Below are positions 1-8,325 of a stretch of 64,000 bases of DNA, one piece after another. Within the stretch, counting starts at the first letter, position 1. Each line of letters starts with the position of its first letter. The notes beneath the pieces were generated by a model that worked only from the letters and a program-made list of their open reading frames with translations, did not search any database and was not told the DNA's origin. The DNA comes from Verrucomicrobiota bacterium (GTDB lineage: Bacteria; Verrucomicrobiota; Verrucomicrobiia; Opitutales; Opitutaceae). Made by a program: the position numbers and the translations under genes. Location: positions 1 to 64,000 of the forward strand of contig JAQGOP010000047.1 in assembly GCA_028293545.1 (NCBI GenBank), in the 5' to 3' direction.

Positions 1-225
1 TTCTCCTCCTGGATCAAGGGTCCCAACGACGGCAAGGTGGCGGTCGCGAGCTCCCGCCTCGAAGGCATGAGCGATTTCCTCGTGCTTCATCACTCGCACA
101 CCTGGCTCCAATGGCGCAAAGACACCGCGCTCCAGGTGAAAATTTTCCTTCGCGAAGGAAAATTCCAGTCTCCCCAAAATGCGGCCCAATCGTCGGGAAC
201 CGGGCAATTAAATGGGGGCGCATGA
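1..225 (+). CDS. C-terminal end of a lipase-like alpha/beta hydrolase (partial)
   Basis: The frame is open from the first base to a TGA at 223-225, so only about 74 C-terminal residues are present. The stretch NDGKVAVASSRLEG, followed by a His-containing HHSHTWLQW segment, resembles the end of lipase/esterase alpha/beta hydrolases, where an Asp-containing 'NDG' loop and a late His complete the catalytic triad. The last residues (after FLREGKF) look unlike the family and follow a perfect 24-bp palindrome in the DNA at 141-164, so the C-terminal tail may have been altered by a repeat. The family call rests on a short piece and is moderate. Confidence 0.55.
   Translation, partial: FSSWIKGPNDGKVAVASSRLEGMSDFLVLHHSHTWLQWRKDTALQVKIFLREGKFQSPQNAAQSSGTGQLNGGA
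141..164. repeat. Perfect 24-bp palindrome inside a coding end
   Basis: Ten bases, a CGCG centre and their exact complement form a perfect palindrome (half-site AATTTTCCTT, then CGCG). It is translated as part of an IFLREGKF segment of the hydrolase. It could be a small palindromic repeat that has entered the gene end, or chance; no second copy was seen in the window. Confidence 0.6.
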
Positions 226-244
226 AGCCGGTCGGAAACCGAAA

Positions 245-266
245 ATTCGCGTCCATTCGCGGTCAA
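245..266. repeat. Solitary arm of the 10-bp-unit repeat family
   Basis: The stretch TTCGCGTCCATTCGCGGTCA is the same sequence, one base different, as the arm ends of the large inverted repeat at 12145-12341. It is made of 10-bp units of the type CGCGAATNNA on the other strand. Only one arm is visible here. It overlaps the 3' end of the EamA transporter gene. Confidence 0.6.
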
Positions 267-1237
267 CGATCGTCGCCCGGCGGTGCCTCTGGCCGCAGTT
301 GGATCAATGCATTCGCCCCGAGGATCAGCGCTCCCCCTGCGATCAGCGCCGAGGTGAGGGGCTGGTTCTGGTAATCGATCCCGGTCCATCGCGACAACAC
401 CGCCGGGAACCGGATTTCCGTGAGTGCCGCGATCACTGGGCCAAAACTATAAAGCAAACCCGCTTCCGCGGGCGTCACGTAACGCTGCCAGCGGTTCATG
501 ATGATGAACGGCCCGGCCGTCCCGAGGAATGACGCCACCACGGTGATCCATACCCAGCTCGGCGAAAAATACGGCGCAACGAGATGCCCCGGTTCGCGGC
601 ACACCGCGACGCTCACGGCGGCGAACAGGCCGCCTTCGACGAGGAACATCATCGTCGACGTTCGCTCCGGGCGATTCGCGGCGAACCCGTCCCAGTTCAA
701 CGAGCAGATCAACGCCGAGAAAAAAAACGTCGCCAGCAGGATCTCCGTTTCGCCGCGACCGATGCGGAATTCCTGCCAGTCCACGCGCGCCAGCAGCGCC
801 ACGCCGACCAGCACCATGAGGCCCGCGACCAGGACCGTGCCCGACGGTTTTTTCCGGCGCAGCAGCGCCCACCAGATCGGAATCAGGATGACGTAGAACT
901 GCGTGAGAAACGCCGTCGTCGCGGCGGTGGTCCGCTGCAACCCGTCGGTCTGGAGCAGGCACCCCGCGAACGAGGTGACCGCCATGAAGCCCGCCTGAAT
1001 CCACTCGCGACGCGTGAGCTGCATCGCGCGCCAACCGTAGATCGCCACCAGCAGCAGCGCACCGATGAAAAAGCGCGGCACGAGATTGTGCGCGGCGATG
1101 AACCAGGTGCTTTCGTTCGCCGCCATCGGCGCCTGGACCAGGACCGAGGCCTTGAACAACACGAAGCTGGCTCCCGTCGTCGCCGTGCACGCGGCGAGCA
1201 TCGTGAACGCCGCGCCGTGCTTCGGCGCCGCGCTCAC
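263..1237 (-). CDS. EamA-family (DMT superfamily) membrane transporter, copy 1
   Basis: A polytopic inner-membrane protein of 324 residues with about ten hydrophobic segments, the usual size for two EamA repeats of the drug/metabolite transporter superfamily. The substrate cannot be told from sequence. It shares clear motifs with the gene just upstream (STWFI, AFLTQFY, AGLLY), so the two are paralogues. The start is GTG and overlaps the upstream stop as GTGA, pointing to translational coupling in a two-gene operon. The last codons overlap a repeat arm at 245-266, which may have set the current C-terminus. Confidence 0.85.
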   Translation of the reverse strand: MSAAPKHGAAFTMLAACTATTGASFVLFKASVLVQAPMAANESTWFIAAHNLVPRFFIGALLLVAIYGWRAMQLTRREWIQAGFMAVTSFAGCLLQTDGLQRTTAATTAFLTQFYVILIPIWWALLRRKKPSGTVLVAGLMVLVGVALLARVDWQEFRIGRGETEILLATFFFSALICSLNWDGFAANRPERTSTMMFLVEGGLFAAVSVAVCREPGHLVAPYFSPSWVWITVVASFLGTAGPFIIMNRWQRYVTPAEAGLLYSFGPVIAALTEIRFPAVLSRWTGIDYQNQPLTSALIAGGALILGANALIQLRPEAPPGDDR

Positions 1238-2214
1238 GCGCGCGCCTCCGCCGGGCGCGTTGGGTTCAACTGGATCAGGATGTTGGCCGCCGTGATCAAG
1301 CCGCCGCCGATCATGAGGCTGCCCGTCGCACGTTCGTTGGGATATTCAAACCCGCCCCAAGCCGCGAACCAGGCCGGCAGGAACAGCGCCATCAGCGCAG
1401 TGAACACCGGTTCGGAACAGTAGAGCAGTCCCGCTTCCGTCACCGGGATGCGCGGCTGGAAAGTATTCATCAGCGTGAACGAACCCAGCGTGCAAAGCAC
1501 CGTGAGCGCGAGCGTGAAGCCGATCCACGGGCCATTGCTGAACAGCTCCGTGACATTCGCACCCGCCGGGGCCCAGAGCACGGCGAGCAGTGCCGCCGCG
1601 ATCGCTTCGACGAGGAACATCACCACTGAAACCGGGAGCATCCGGTTGTCCGCGAATTCCTTTCGCTCGAGCCAGAGGATTTGCCCCATGAAGAAGACCG
1701 AGCTGACGAGCGTCTCCAGTTCCCCGCGGCCGAGTTTCAAGTCTGTCCAGTTGAGTCCCGAAAGCACCGCGACGCCGCTGACGACCAGCACGCAGCTCAC
1801 CCACACGGTCCAGCGCGGAGCCTGCCGCGCACGCAACGCGAGGTAGACGGGTATCATCACCGCGTAGAATTGCGTGAGGAAGGCGGAGGTTGAAGCCGAC
1901 GTGAACTGGAGGCCGTCGTTTTGAAACAACATCCCGACAAGGGCGAAGCCTCCAAGCCCCAGCCCCTGCCGCCATTCCCTGCGCGTGAGCGAGCGCAGCG
2001 CCGGCAGGCAAAACGGGATGAGCAGCAGCGCGCTCAGCGCAAACCGCGGGAAGAGGGCCGTGGCCGTGATGAACCACGTGCTGCTTCCCGGGATCAGCCG
2101 TTCCTGCAGGAACGCGAGCGATTTGATCAGCGGAAAACTTACGCCCCACAGCAGGTTCGCGAGCAGGAGCATCCAGATCGCCTGACGGTGCTGCGCCGCG
2201 GGGGTGGGTTTCAT
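1234..2214 (-). CDS. EamA-family (DMT superfamily) membrane transporter, copy 2
   Basis: A 326-residue polytopic membrane protein with the two-repeat EamA fold expected. The chosen ATG gives an N-terminus MKPTPAAQHRQAIWMLLLAN leading directly into the first membrane helix. The reading frame stays open upstream to 2367, but that extension is not transporter-like. First gene of a pair with its paralogue; the stop overlaps the GTG of the next gene by four bases. Tandem EamA duplicates may form a heterodimer or simply have different substrates; sequence does not decide. Confidence 0.82.
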   Translation of the reverse strand: MKPTPAAQHRQAIWMLLLANLLWGVSFPLIKSLAFLQERLIPGSSTWFITATALFPRFALSALLLIPFCLPALRSLTRREWRQGLGLGGFALVGMLFQNDGLQFTSASTSAFLTQFYAVMIPVYLALRARQAPRWTVWVSCVLVVSGVAVLSGLNWTDLKLGRGELETLVSSVFFMGQILWLERKEFADNRMLPVSVVMFLVEAIAAALLAVLWAPAGANVTELFSNGPWIGFTLALTVLCTLGSFTLMNTFQPRIPVTEAGLLYCSEPVFTALMALFLPAWFAAWGGFEYPNERATGSLMIGGGLITAANILIQLNPTRPAEARA

Positions 2215-2387
2215 CAAGGGGACGCGCAGAGTGACCCTGGCCAGTCCAAATCCGAAGATAAAAATCTCCGTGCCCCACCCCCCGAATGCATGGCGAAGCA
2301 GGCAGGCCGCCGGCGTCACGACCGATCCGAGAAACGGATTTTGACGTTCGGAAGATTCTCGCCGCAAATCCCTCCCACCCTGCCCCG

Positions 2388-3632
2388 ATGAAAAAGTACC
2401 TCGTGCTTCTTGCGCTCTCGCTCGCGGCCAATGCCGCTTTGGTCCTCACCTTCTTTGTCCGCCCGCGGTCGCAGCCCGTCGAGATTGCCCGCGGCGTGGC
2501 GGGAAGTGTCACCGTCAACGACACCTCTTCCGCGCCCAATCTCTCCCCGGCGGACACCGCCGCCATCAAGCGCGTCGGCGAACTGCTCGTCGGTTCCGAC
2601 CTGCGCTCCACCGTCGCGCGCCTCCGCGCCGCAGGTTTTCCGCCCGCGCTCATCCGCGCCATCGTGCAGGCCCAGGTCGCCGAACAATTCCGGGTGCGTC
2701 GCGAAGCGATCTTCGCGGAGGAGGCCCGCGCGCCTTTCTGGAAGAACAACCAATTCTGGGGCAACACCCGCGCCTATTCCGATTTGACGAAGGAGCAGAA
2801 CGCACTGACCAAGGAACTGCTGGGCGCGGACGCAGCGCCTGATGAGTTTCCCCAACACCTCGTCGCCCAACGCATGTTCGGCAACCTGTCGCCGGAAAAA
2901 CTGGATCGCATCCAGGCCATCAGCCGCGATTACGGCGATCTTCGCTCCCAAATCACCACGGAGTCGCGCGGCATGATGCTGCCCGAGGACCGCGAGAAAA
3001 TGGCCCTGCTGCAAAAGGAAGAGCGCGCCGACCTCGTCAAGCTCCTCACGCCCGCCGAGCTCGAGGAATACGACCTGCGCAACAGCAGCACCTCCTTTCG
3101 CCTCCGCTACCAACTCTCGGCCTTCAATCCCACCGAGGAGGAATTTCGCACGCTCTTCCGCCTGAACCAGGCTTCCGAAAACGCGACCGCCTCATCGAAT
3201 GGCGGCCCCGGTGCTGCAACGCGCGCGGCCCAGCAGGCCGCCCAAGCCCAGCTTCAGGCCCAGATTGCCGCCGCGCTCGGGCCGGCTCGCGCCGCCGAAT
3301 ACCAGCAGTCCACCAATCCGGCATACATGGAAGTGAACCGTCTCCTGGCCCGCCTCGATCTCCCGTCCACGATCGCGCCCCAGGTGGTGGCCGTGCAGCA
3401 GGATATCCAGGAGCGCGCCAACACGGTGCGCCGCGACAGCACCCTGACCCCTGAAGCGCGCGCCGGCCAGCTCGCCGCGCTCAACCAGGAGGCCGAAACC
3501 AAATTGACCTCCGCGCTGGGCACGCGCGGCTACAACGCGTACCGGAGCATGAGTGGAGGATGGATCAACGGACTGACGCCGCAGGTGCTGCCCCCCGGGT
3601 CATTCCCGGCTATCAGGCTCCCCGGAGGCTGA
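2388..3632 (+). CDS. Membrane-anchored or secreted helical protein of unknown function
   Basis: 414 residues. The ATG gives an N-terminal hydrophobic segment (about residues 4-23, MKKYLVLLALSLAANAALVL) that is either a signal peptide or a single anchor. The rest is rich in Ala, Glu, Gln and Arg and looks mostly helical, including a Q/A-rich stretch near residues 290-320. I do not recognise a named family. It is transcribed divergently from the EamA pair across a 173-bp gap, which should hold both promoters. Confidence 0.7.
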   Translation: MKKYLVLLALSLAANAALVLTFFVRPRSQPVEIARGVAGSVTVNDTSSAPNLSPADTAAIKRVGELLVGSDLRSTVARLRAAGFPPALIRAIVQAQVAEQFRVRREAIFAEEARAPFWKNNQFWGNTRAYSDLTKEQNALTKELLGADAAPDEFPQHLVAQRMFGNLSPEKLDRIQAISRDYGDLRSQITTESRGMMLPEDREKMALLQKEERADLVKLLTPAELEEYDLRNSSTSFRLRYQLSAFNPTEEEFRTLFRLNQASENATASSNGGPGAATRAAQQAAQAQLQAQIAAALGPARAAEYQQSTNPAYMEVNRLLARLDLPSTIAPQVVAVQQDIQERANTVRRDSTLTPEARAGQLAALNQEAETKLTSALGTRGYNAYRSMSGGWINGLTPQVLPPGSFPAIRLPGG

Positions 3633-3705
3633 AGCGCGTTGAGCGTACTCAGACCGCAGCCAAACGAAGTTGGAGCCAAACCGCGCGTTGGGACAACACG
3701 CCCCG
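3627..3705. repeat. Dispersed repeat, copy 1 (GCGCGTTGGG core)
   Basis: The sequence CGCGCGTTGGGACAACACGC at about 3682 resembles the core found at 43572-43593 (inverted) and 56796-56817. A shorter AAGCGCGTTG motif sits 50 bases earlier, over the stop codon of the upstream gene. The intergenic space between this convergent gene pair holds nothing else recognisable. Confidence 0.5.
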
Positions 3706-3780
3706 CCCTTGGCTGATTGCCCGGAATCGAAGTTTCATTGGCGCCTGGATGTCGGAGCTGCGTGCGCTGCGCACCCTCCA

Positions 3781-6360
3781 CTACCCTCGCCGCCGCCGCG
3801 CGATTGCAAATTTTTCCAACGCGACGCGCAGTTCCGGCAGCGACACGGGTTTCACCAGGTAATCGTTCGCACCCATCTCGAGCGTGCGTTCCTTCTGGTC
3901 GCTGCGCGCGTCGGCCGTCAGCGCCGCGATCCAGACATCCTTGCCCAACTCACCCGCGCGCCCGCCGCGGATTTGGGCGATAGCCGTGACGCCGTCCATC
4001 TCCGGCATGTAGAGATCCATCAGCACCACATCGAAAGCCTTGCGCGCCATTTCCTGCACCGCGATGCGGCCGTTTTCCGCCTTCGTCCAACGGCAGCCCA
4101 GGATGGAAAGCTGCTTCTGCATCATCAGGCGGTTGACCGGGTCGTCCTCCACCAGCAGCACGCTGAGCCCGCTCGAGTCGCGTTTCGGCTGCGCGACAAC
4201 CGGGCTGTCCGCGACCGTCGCCAGGACCGCGTACAGCGCGTCCTGGTGGACCGGCTTGTTGATAAGCAGGCGGAAATGATTGCGCAACGCCGCACGCACT
4301 ACGCTCGGCGTCGAAACCGGGACCAATCCGAACACGCGCTCCGGCGGCAAGTCCGGTGACGGTTGCGATTCGGAAATCAGCTCGGTGATCTTGTGGGCGC
4401 TGAGATCGAGGAGCGCCACGTCCCAGCCCGGCGTGAGCGCGAGCTGCGAAGGCACCGTTTCGGCGAGGTTGGCGCCAAATCGTTTTCCCAGCCGCATCAA
4501 CTCGGTCCGGCCCGAGCCGTCGGGCGCCGCGATCGCGAGGTTGAGCTGGGGCAGCGGCGCCAGCGGTTTCCGGTAGCTGATCGTCGGATGAGGCTCGATT
4601 CCGATGGTGAACGAGAACGTCGAACCGCGGCCCAGCTCGCTCTGCACGGAAAACTGGCCGCCCATCAGCTCGACGATGTTCTTGCAGATCGCGAGGCCCA
4701 GGCCCGTGCCGCCGTGCCGACGCGTAAGGGCCTGGTCGAGCTGGCCAAACGGCTTGAAGAGCTTCTCGTGCTGCTCCGGCGCGATGCCGATGCCGGTGTC
4801 GCGCACCGAGAAGGTCAGCTTCGCCGGGTTCTGCGCGTCGATCACCGCGCCACGGTCGGCCTCCACGCGCACCTCGATCTCGCCCGCGGTGGTGAATTTC
4901 ACGGCGTTGCCGAGCAGATTGATCAGCACCTGCCGCAGCCGGTTGCCGTCGGCATGGATCAGCGCCGGCACGCTGTCATCGACCCAATGCAGGAGCTCGA
5001 TGCCGTTGGCCGTGGCCTTCGTCGCCACGAGGTCGAGCGCATCCTCGACGCACTCGCGCGGCGCGCAGGGTTGCGGATCCAGTTTCAGTTTTCCGGATTC
5101 GATCCGCGCATAATCGAGGATGTCGCCCGTCAGCTGGATCAGGGCCTCGCTGCTGAGCTGGATCGTTTGGACAAATTCGCGCTGCTCCGGCGTGAGCGGC
5201 GTGTCGAGCAGGAGACTGGTGAAGCCGATGATCCCGTTGAGCGGCGTACGCACCTCGTGGCTCATCGTGGCGAGAAACTGGCTCTTCGCGGTTTCGCCCG
5301 ATTCCGCGCGCTCCTTCGCCTCGCGCAGCATGGTCTCGGTTTCCTTCAGCTGCGTGATGTCGTCAAACGTCGCGATGCATCCCGTGAGCACGCCATTATT
5401 CCGTCGCACCGGCGTAAACGCCCCGCGCACGGGATAAATCGTTCCATCCTTCCGGCGATTGAACCACTCGCCGGTCCAAGGCCGCCCCTCCTTCATCGCC
5501 GCCACCAGGTCCACGATGTCGGACCCGGGCGCTTCGGTCACTTGGAACTCCCGCCAGTTGTGGCCGACCAGGTCGATCGGCAGGCAACCGATCTGGTCGC
5601 AGAGGCCGCGGTTCACGTAATCGATGTCACCTTTCAGGTCGATGATCATGATCGCCGCTTTGCTCTGCTCCGCGGCTTCCGAAAGGTTCCGGATCGCTTC
5701 GCCCTGTTCGCGTTCGCGGCGAATCACGATGAACCCGGCGAAAGGCACGCCGAGGACGACCCACGTAAAGAGCGCCGGCCAGGATGCCGCCGCCAGCAGG
5801 TCGCTCGTCCAGTGTTCGACCTGGAGGTCGATGCCGAGGAAGTTGCGGGCGCCGGTGGCCGTTTTCGGGCTGATCAACGCGTAGCCGGTCACCACCGTGG
5901 CCTGCTCGGATTCGCGCGGGCCATCGACCACCGTTTCCCCCGTGCGCAGGCTCGCCTGCAGGTTCGGCGAGAGCTTGGCCGCGGCATAGGCGTCGCCCGG
6001 CAGGGAGCGGACCGCGATCTCCGCGGGGACCGATTCCGCGAGCACGATGGCGCGCTTGTCGTTCGGGAAATAGCGAAACAACCGGATTCCGCGGACCTTC
6101 GGGTCGGCCTCCTGGAAACGTTTCAAGCGCGAAGTCACCGCCGCGTAGGCCGGGCCGGGCAGATCCTCGCGCGTGCCGGCCAGCGCCGACACATCCGCAA
6201 ACTGGAAAGCCACCGCGCTATGGCTGGTGCTGTCGATCATCGCGCCCAGCATCTGTTCGCGTTTTTGCGCGTAACCAAAGTAACCCGCCAAAATCCCCGC
6301 CAGCACGATGCCACCCGCGAGGCTGCGGTCCTTGATTTTTCGAAGATGACGGGAAGACAT
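3781..6360 (-). CDS. Membrane hybrid sensor histidine kinase with C-terminal receiver
   Basis: 859 residues. Order of domains: first membrane helix (about 15-32), a periplasmic sensor region resembling a CHASE-type domain (about 35-195), second membrane helix (about 196-214), PAS domain (about 230-350), dimerisation domain with the phospho-His at H368 in MSHEVRTPLNG, and an ATPase domain with N485, DTGIG at 521-525 and GTGLGL at 551-556. A degenerate receiver (about 605-715; D652 and K702 present but no acidic pair) follows, then a complete receiver with D739/D740, phospho-acceptor D782 and K837. The gene stands alone with no separate response regulator nearby, so output probably goes through phosphorelay to a distant partner. 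Confidence 0.93.
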   Translation of the reverse strand: MSSRHLRKIKDRSLAGGIVLAGILAGYFGYAQKREQMLGAMIDSTSHSAVAFQFADVSALAGTREDLPGPAYAAVTSRLKRFQEADPKVRGIRLFRYFPNDKRAIVLAESVPAEIAVRSLPGDAYAAAKLSPNLQASLRTGETVVDGPRESEQATVVTGYALISPKTATGARNFLGIDLQVEHWTSDLLAAASWPALFTWVVLGVPFAGFIVIRREREQGEAIRNLSEAAEQSKAAIMIIDLKGDIDYVNRGLCDQIGCLPIDLVGHNWREFQVTEAPGSDIVDLVAAMKEGRPWTGEWFNRRKDGTIYPVRGAFTPVRRNNGVLTGCIATFDDITQLKETETMLREAKERAESGETAKSQFLATMSHEVRTPLNGIIGFTSLLLDTPLTPEQREFVQTIQLSSEALIQLTGDILDYARIESGKLKLDPQPCAPRECVEDALDLVATKATANGIELLHWVDDSVPALIHADGNRLRQVLINLLGNAVKFTTAGEIEVRVEADRGAVIDAQNPAKLTFSVRDTGIGIAPEQHEKLFKPFGQLDQALTRRHGGTGLGLAICKNIVELMGGQFSVQSELGRGSTFSFTIGIEPHPTISYRKPLAPLPQLNLAIAAPDGSGRTELMRLGKRFGANLAETVPSQLALTPGWDVALLDLSAHKITELISESQPSPDLPPERVFGLVPVSTPSVVRAALRNHFRLLINKPVHQDALYAVLATVADSPVVAQPKRDSSGLSVLLVEDDPVNRLMMQKQLSILGCRWTKAENGRIAVQEMARKAFDVVLMDLYMPEMDGVTAIAQIRGGRAGELGKDVWIAALTADARSDQKERTLEMGANDYLVKPVSLPELRVALEKFAIARRRRG

Positions 6361-6450
6361 CGAGGTCAGGTAAGACGGCGGGCAGGATTAGGTGCGAGCG
6401 TCAAGTCGCGCAACTCCGAAGGCAGGCTGGGCGAAACCGACTTCCCCCGA

Positions 6451-7803
6451 TCAATGGCTCGGAATCGGGACCCGGGCGGCACGCTGGTCATGATGGCCTT
6501 GGTGGCGGACCAGGCCGACGATCTTTCCCGACCGGTCGCGTTCAAATTCGAGTTCGGCCGGCTGGCCAAGGATCACGAAATCATCCGGCCCCAATTCCCG
6601 CAGAGGGCGCGGCGGTTGCGCCGTAACCCTGGCCATCAGCCCGCCTTGTTCCGCCGTGACCTCGACAAAGACGTGGGGTGAAACCTGGTATCGTCCTTCG
6701 TAATCCGCCCCGTACTTGACCGGCGACGGATGGAAAACCATGCGAGGCATGCCCAGCATCCCGCTCCCGAGCTGGTCGACGCTCACATCGTGGTTGGTCA
6801 GTACCACGACGCCCGTGCCGCCGTCGACGCGCGTGAAACCGAGCCAGGAATGATATCCACCGGTCGCTCCGTTGTGCCAGATCACCGGGCGCGACGCGGT
6901 GCCGCTCAAGATCCAGTTGTAACCGATCGCAGCCGGGAGATCGGTGAGGTCGCGTTGGCGAGTCGTGCTGCGAACCAGCGAGGCATGCAGTGGCGCGTGT
7001 TCGTCGCCGAGGCAGGCCTGGAGCAATTTCGCCATTTCGCGCGCGGAGCTGCGCACCGCCCCGCACGGCGCATAGCCATCGGATTCCCAATTCGACGAGG
7101 GGCGACCGTGCCGATGCGGCGGCGCCAATTCGGGCGACGCCGCGCGTCCCGGCAAACCGAGCACCGTCGCTTTCATTCCCAACGGATCCAACACATGCGT
7201 TCTCAGCGCGGACTCATAAGAAACTCCCCAAGCCGTCGCGACGGCTTCGCCGAGGAGCGCGACGCCAAAATTCGAATAGGCGGTCTGATGACCCGCGCGG
7301 GCGCCGGGCCCGTCGATCCGCAGCGATTCGACCAGGTCGGCGCGGGTGATGCGGGCGTAGGGGTTGCCGCCCACGAGCGCGAGGAGCGGAAAATCGGAAG
7401 CGACCTTGGGAAGGCCGGCGCTGTGCGTCGCAAGGGATAGCAAAGTTATCTTGGCCAGCGCGGATTGCGCGGGATCACCGGCGGGCAAGAGATACTCGGC
7501 CGCCGCATCGTCGCGGTGCACGCGCCCCATCCGTTCGCTTTCGGCGAAAAGGAGCGCGGTGAAAACCTTGGTGACGGAACCGATTTCAAACTGCGTGTCG
7601 GGCGTGATCGGGCGCGGATCCTTTGCGCTATATTTTCCCGCGGAGAAAAACTCCACGCCGTCGCGATCGACCCACGCAACGGAAACCCCGCCCGGCTGGC
7701 TCGCGACAAATGCATCGAGGCGCGCCTGGAGGTCGGCCGGCGGCTTGGCGCGGAGGACAACCGCAGCAATCAAACCGAGGATGATCGAGCGAGGGACTTT
7801 CAC
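6451..7803 (-). CDS. Secreted serine hydrolase, beta-lactamase class C/esterase family
   Basis: 450 residues from a GTG start chosen because it gives a signal peptide (MKVPRSIILGLIAAVVL); the frame stays open 96 bases further upstream but without any fitting sequence. The active-site SVTK (S76, K79), the YSN motif (176-178) and an HNG in place of KTG (311-313) match the penicillin-binding/beta-lactamase fold used by esterases and D-amino peptidases. The C-terminal 100 residues form an extra beta-rich module often seen in these proteins. Substrate unknown; HNG rather than KTG favours an esterase or peptidase role over antibiotic resistance. Confidence 0.85.
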   Translation of the reverse strand: MKVPRSIILGLIAAVVLRAKPPADLQARLDAFVASQPGGVSVAWVDRDGVEFFSAGKYSAKDPRPITPDTQFEIGSVTKVFTALLFAESERMGRVHRDDAAAEYLLPAGDPAQSALAKITLLSLATHSAGLPKVASDFPLLALVGGNPYARITRADLVESLRIDGPGARAGHQTAYSNFGVALLGEAVATAWGVSYESALRTHVLDPLGMKATVLGLPGRAASPELAPPHRHGRPSSNWESDGYAPCGAVRSSAREMAKLLQACLGDEHAPLHASLVRSTTRQRDLTDLPAAIGYNWILSGTASRPVIWHNGATGGYHSWLGFTRVDGGTGVVVLTNHDVSVDQLGSGMLGMPRMVFHPSPVKYGADYEGRYQVSPHVFVEVTAEQGGLMARVTAQPPRPLRELGPDDFVILGQPAELEFERDRSGKIVGLVRHQGHHDQRAARVPIPSH

Positions 7804-7897
7804 CGGGTCGGAGTCGAAGGGAGATCGGGTGCAGTGGCCATCCTGTTGACGGGAGCCGGTCCCCCCGAACACTCCATCCTCCCACGAACCTGGGCAC

Positions 7898-7928
7898 AAA
7901 AAAACCGCCGCGAATGCTCGCGGCGGTT
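7898..7928 (-). terminator. Intrinsic terminator of the SWIB gene
   Basis: On the minus strand, AACCGCCGCGA and its complement form an 11-bp stem around a four-base loop (stem arms 7903-7913 and 7918-7928), followed by a run of seven T. It lies 22 bases after the SWIB stop codon. Confidence 0.9.
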
Positions 7929-7949
7929 GGAAAGGAAAACAGTGACGCC

Positions 7950-8219
7950 TTACGAGACGTGGCCCGAGACGAGCTTGGTCATCTCGAACATGCTGACCTT
8001 GGACTTGCCATTGAAGACGGCCTTGAGCGCGTCATCGGCATTGATCTGCGTGCGGACCTTCTTGTCCTGCAGGCCGTTCTTCTTGATGTAGGCCCAGAGC
8101 TTCTTGGTGAGCTCGGTGCGCGGGAGCGGGGCGGAGCCGACGACGGCAGCGAGTTTGGCGTCGGGCGAGACGGGTTTCATGAACGCGGCGTTCGGTTTAC
8201 GAGCGGTTTTTTTAGCCAT
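7950..8219 (-). CDS. Stand-alone SWIB/MDM2-domain protein
   Basis: 89 residues. A basic N-terminal tail (MAKKTARKP) is followed by a complete SWIB domain, recognised by PLPRTELTKKLWAYIKKNGLQ and the downstream INADDALKAVF segment. SWIB domains occur in eukaryotic SWI/SNF chromatin remodellers; single-domain bacterial versions are known from Chlamydiae and Verrucomicrobia, where one has been proposed as a DNA-associated protein. Monocistronic with a strong terminator. A DNA-binding role is inferred from the basic tail, not shown. Confidence 0.92.
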   Translation of the reverse strand: MAKKTARKPNAAFMKPVSPDAKLAAVVGSAPLPRTELTKKLWAYIKKNGLQDKKVRTQINADDALKAVFNGKSKVSMFEMTKLVSGHVS

Positions 8220-8325
8220 AGTGATTGTGGGTTTAGGGTGCTGAACTGTGATAGCAACGCATTTCTAGAGTGAAAAACGGTCGTTTGCCTAGGAGAAACT
8301 TGAGAAATCTCGGTTGGCTTCGCTC

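Noticed and set aside
4363..6681. Open frame of 772 codons on the plus strand opposite the histidine kinase
   Set aside because: Composition is Arg/His/Asp-rich with no domain, and the kinase on the other strand has complete motifs. Such long antisense frames are a side effect of high GC.
6451..7803. Antibiotic-resistance beta-lactamase
   Set aside because: HNG replaces the KTG motif and the protein carries an extra C-terminal module, as in esterase or peptidase relatives.
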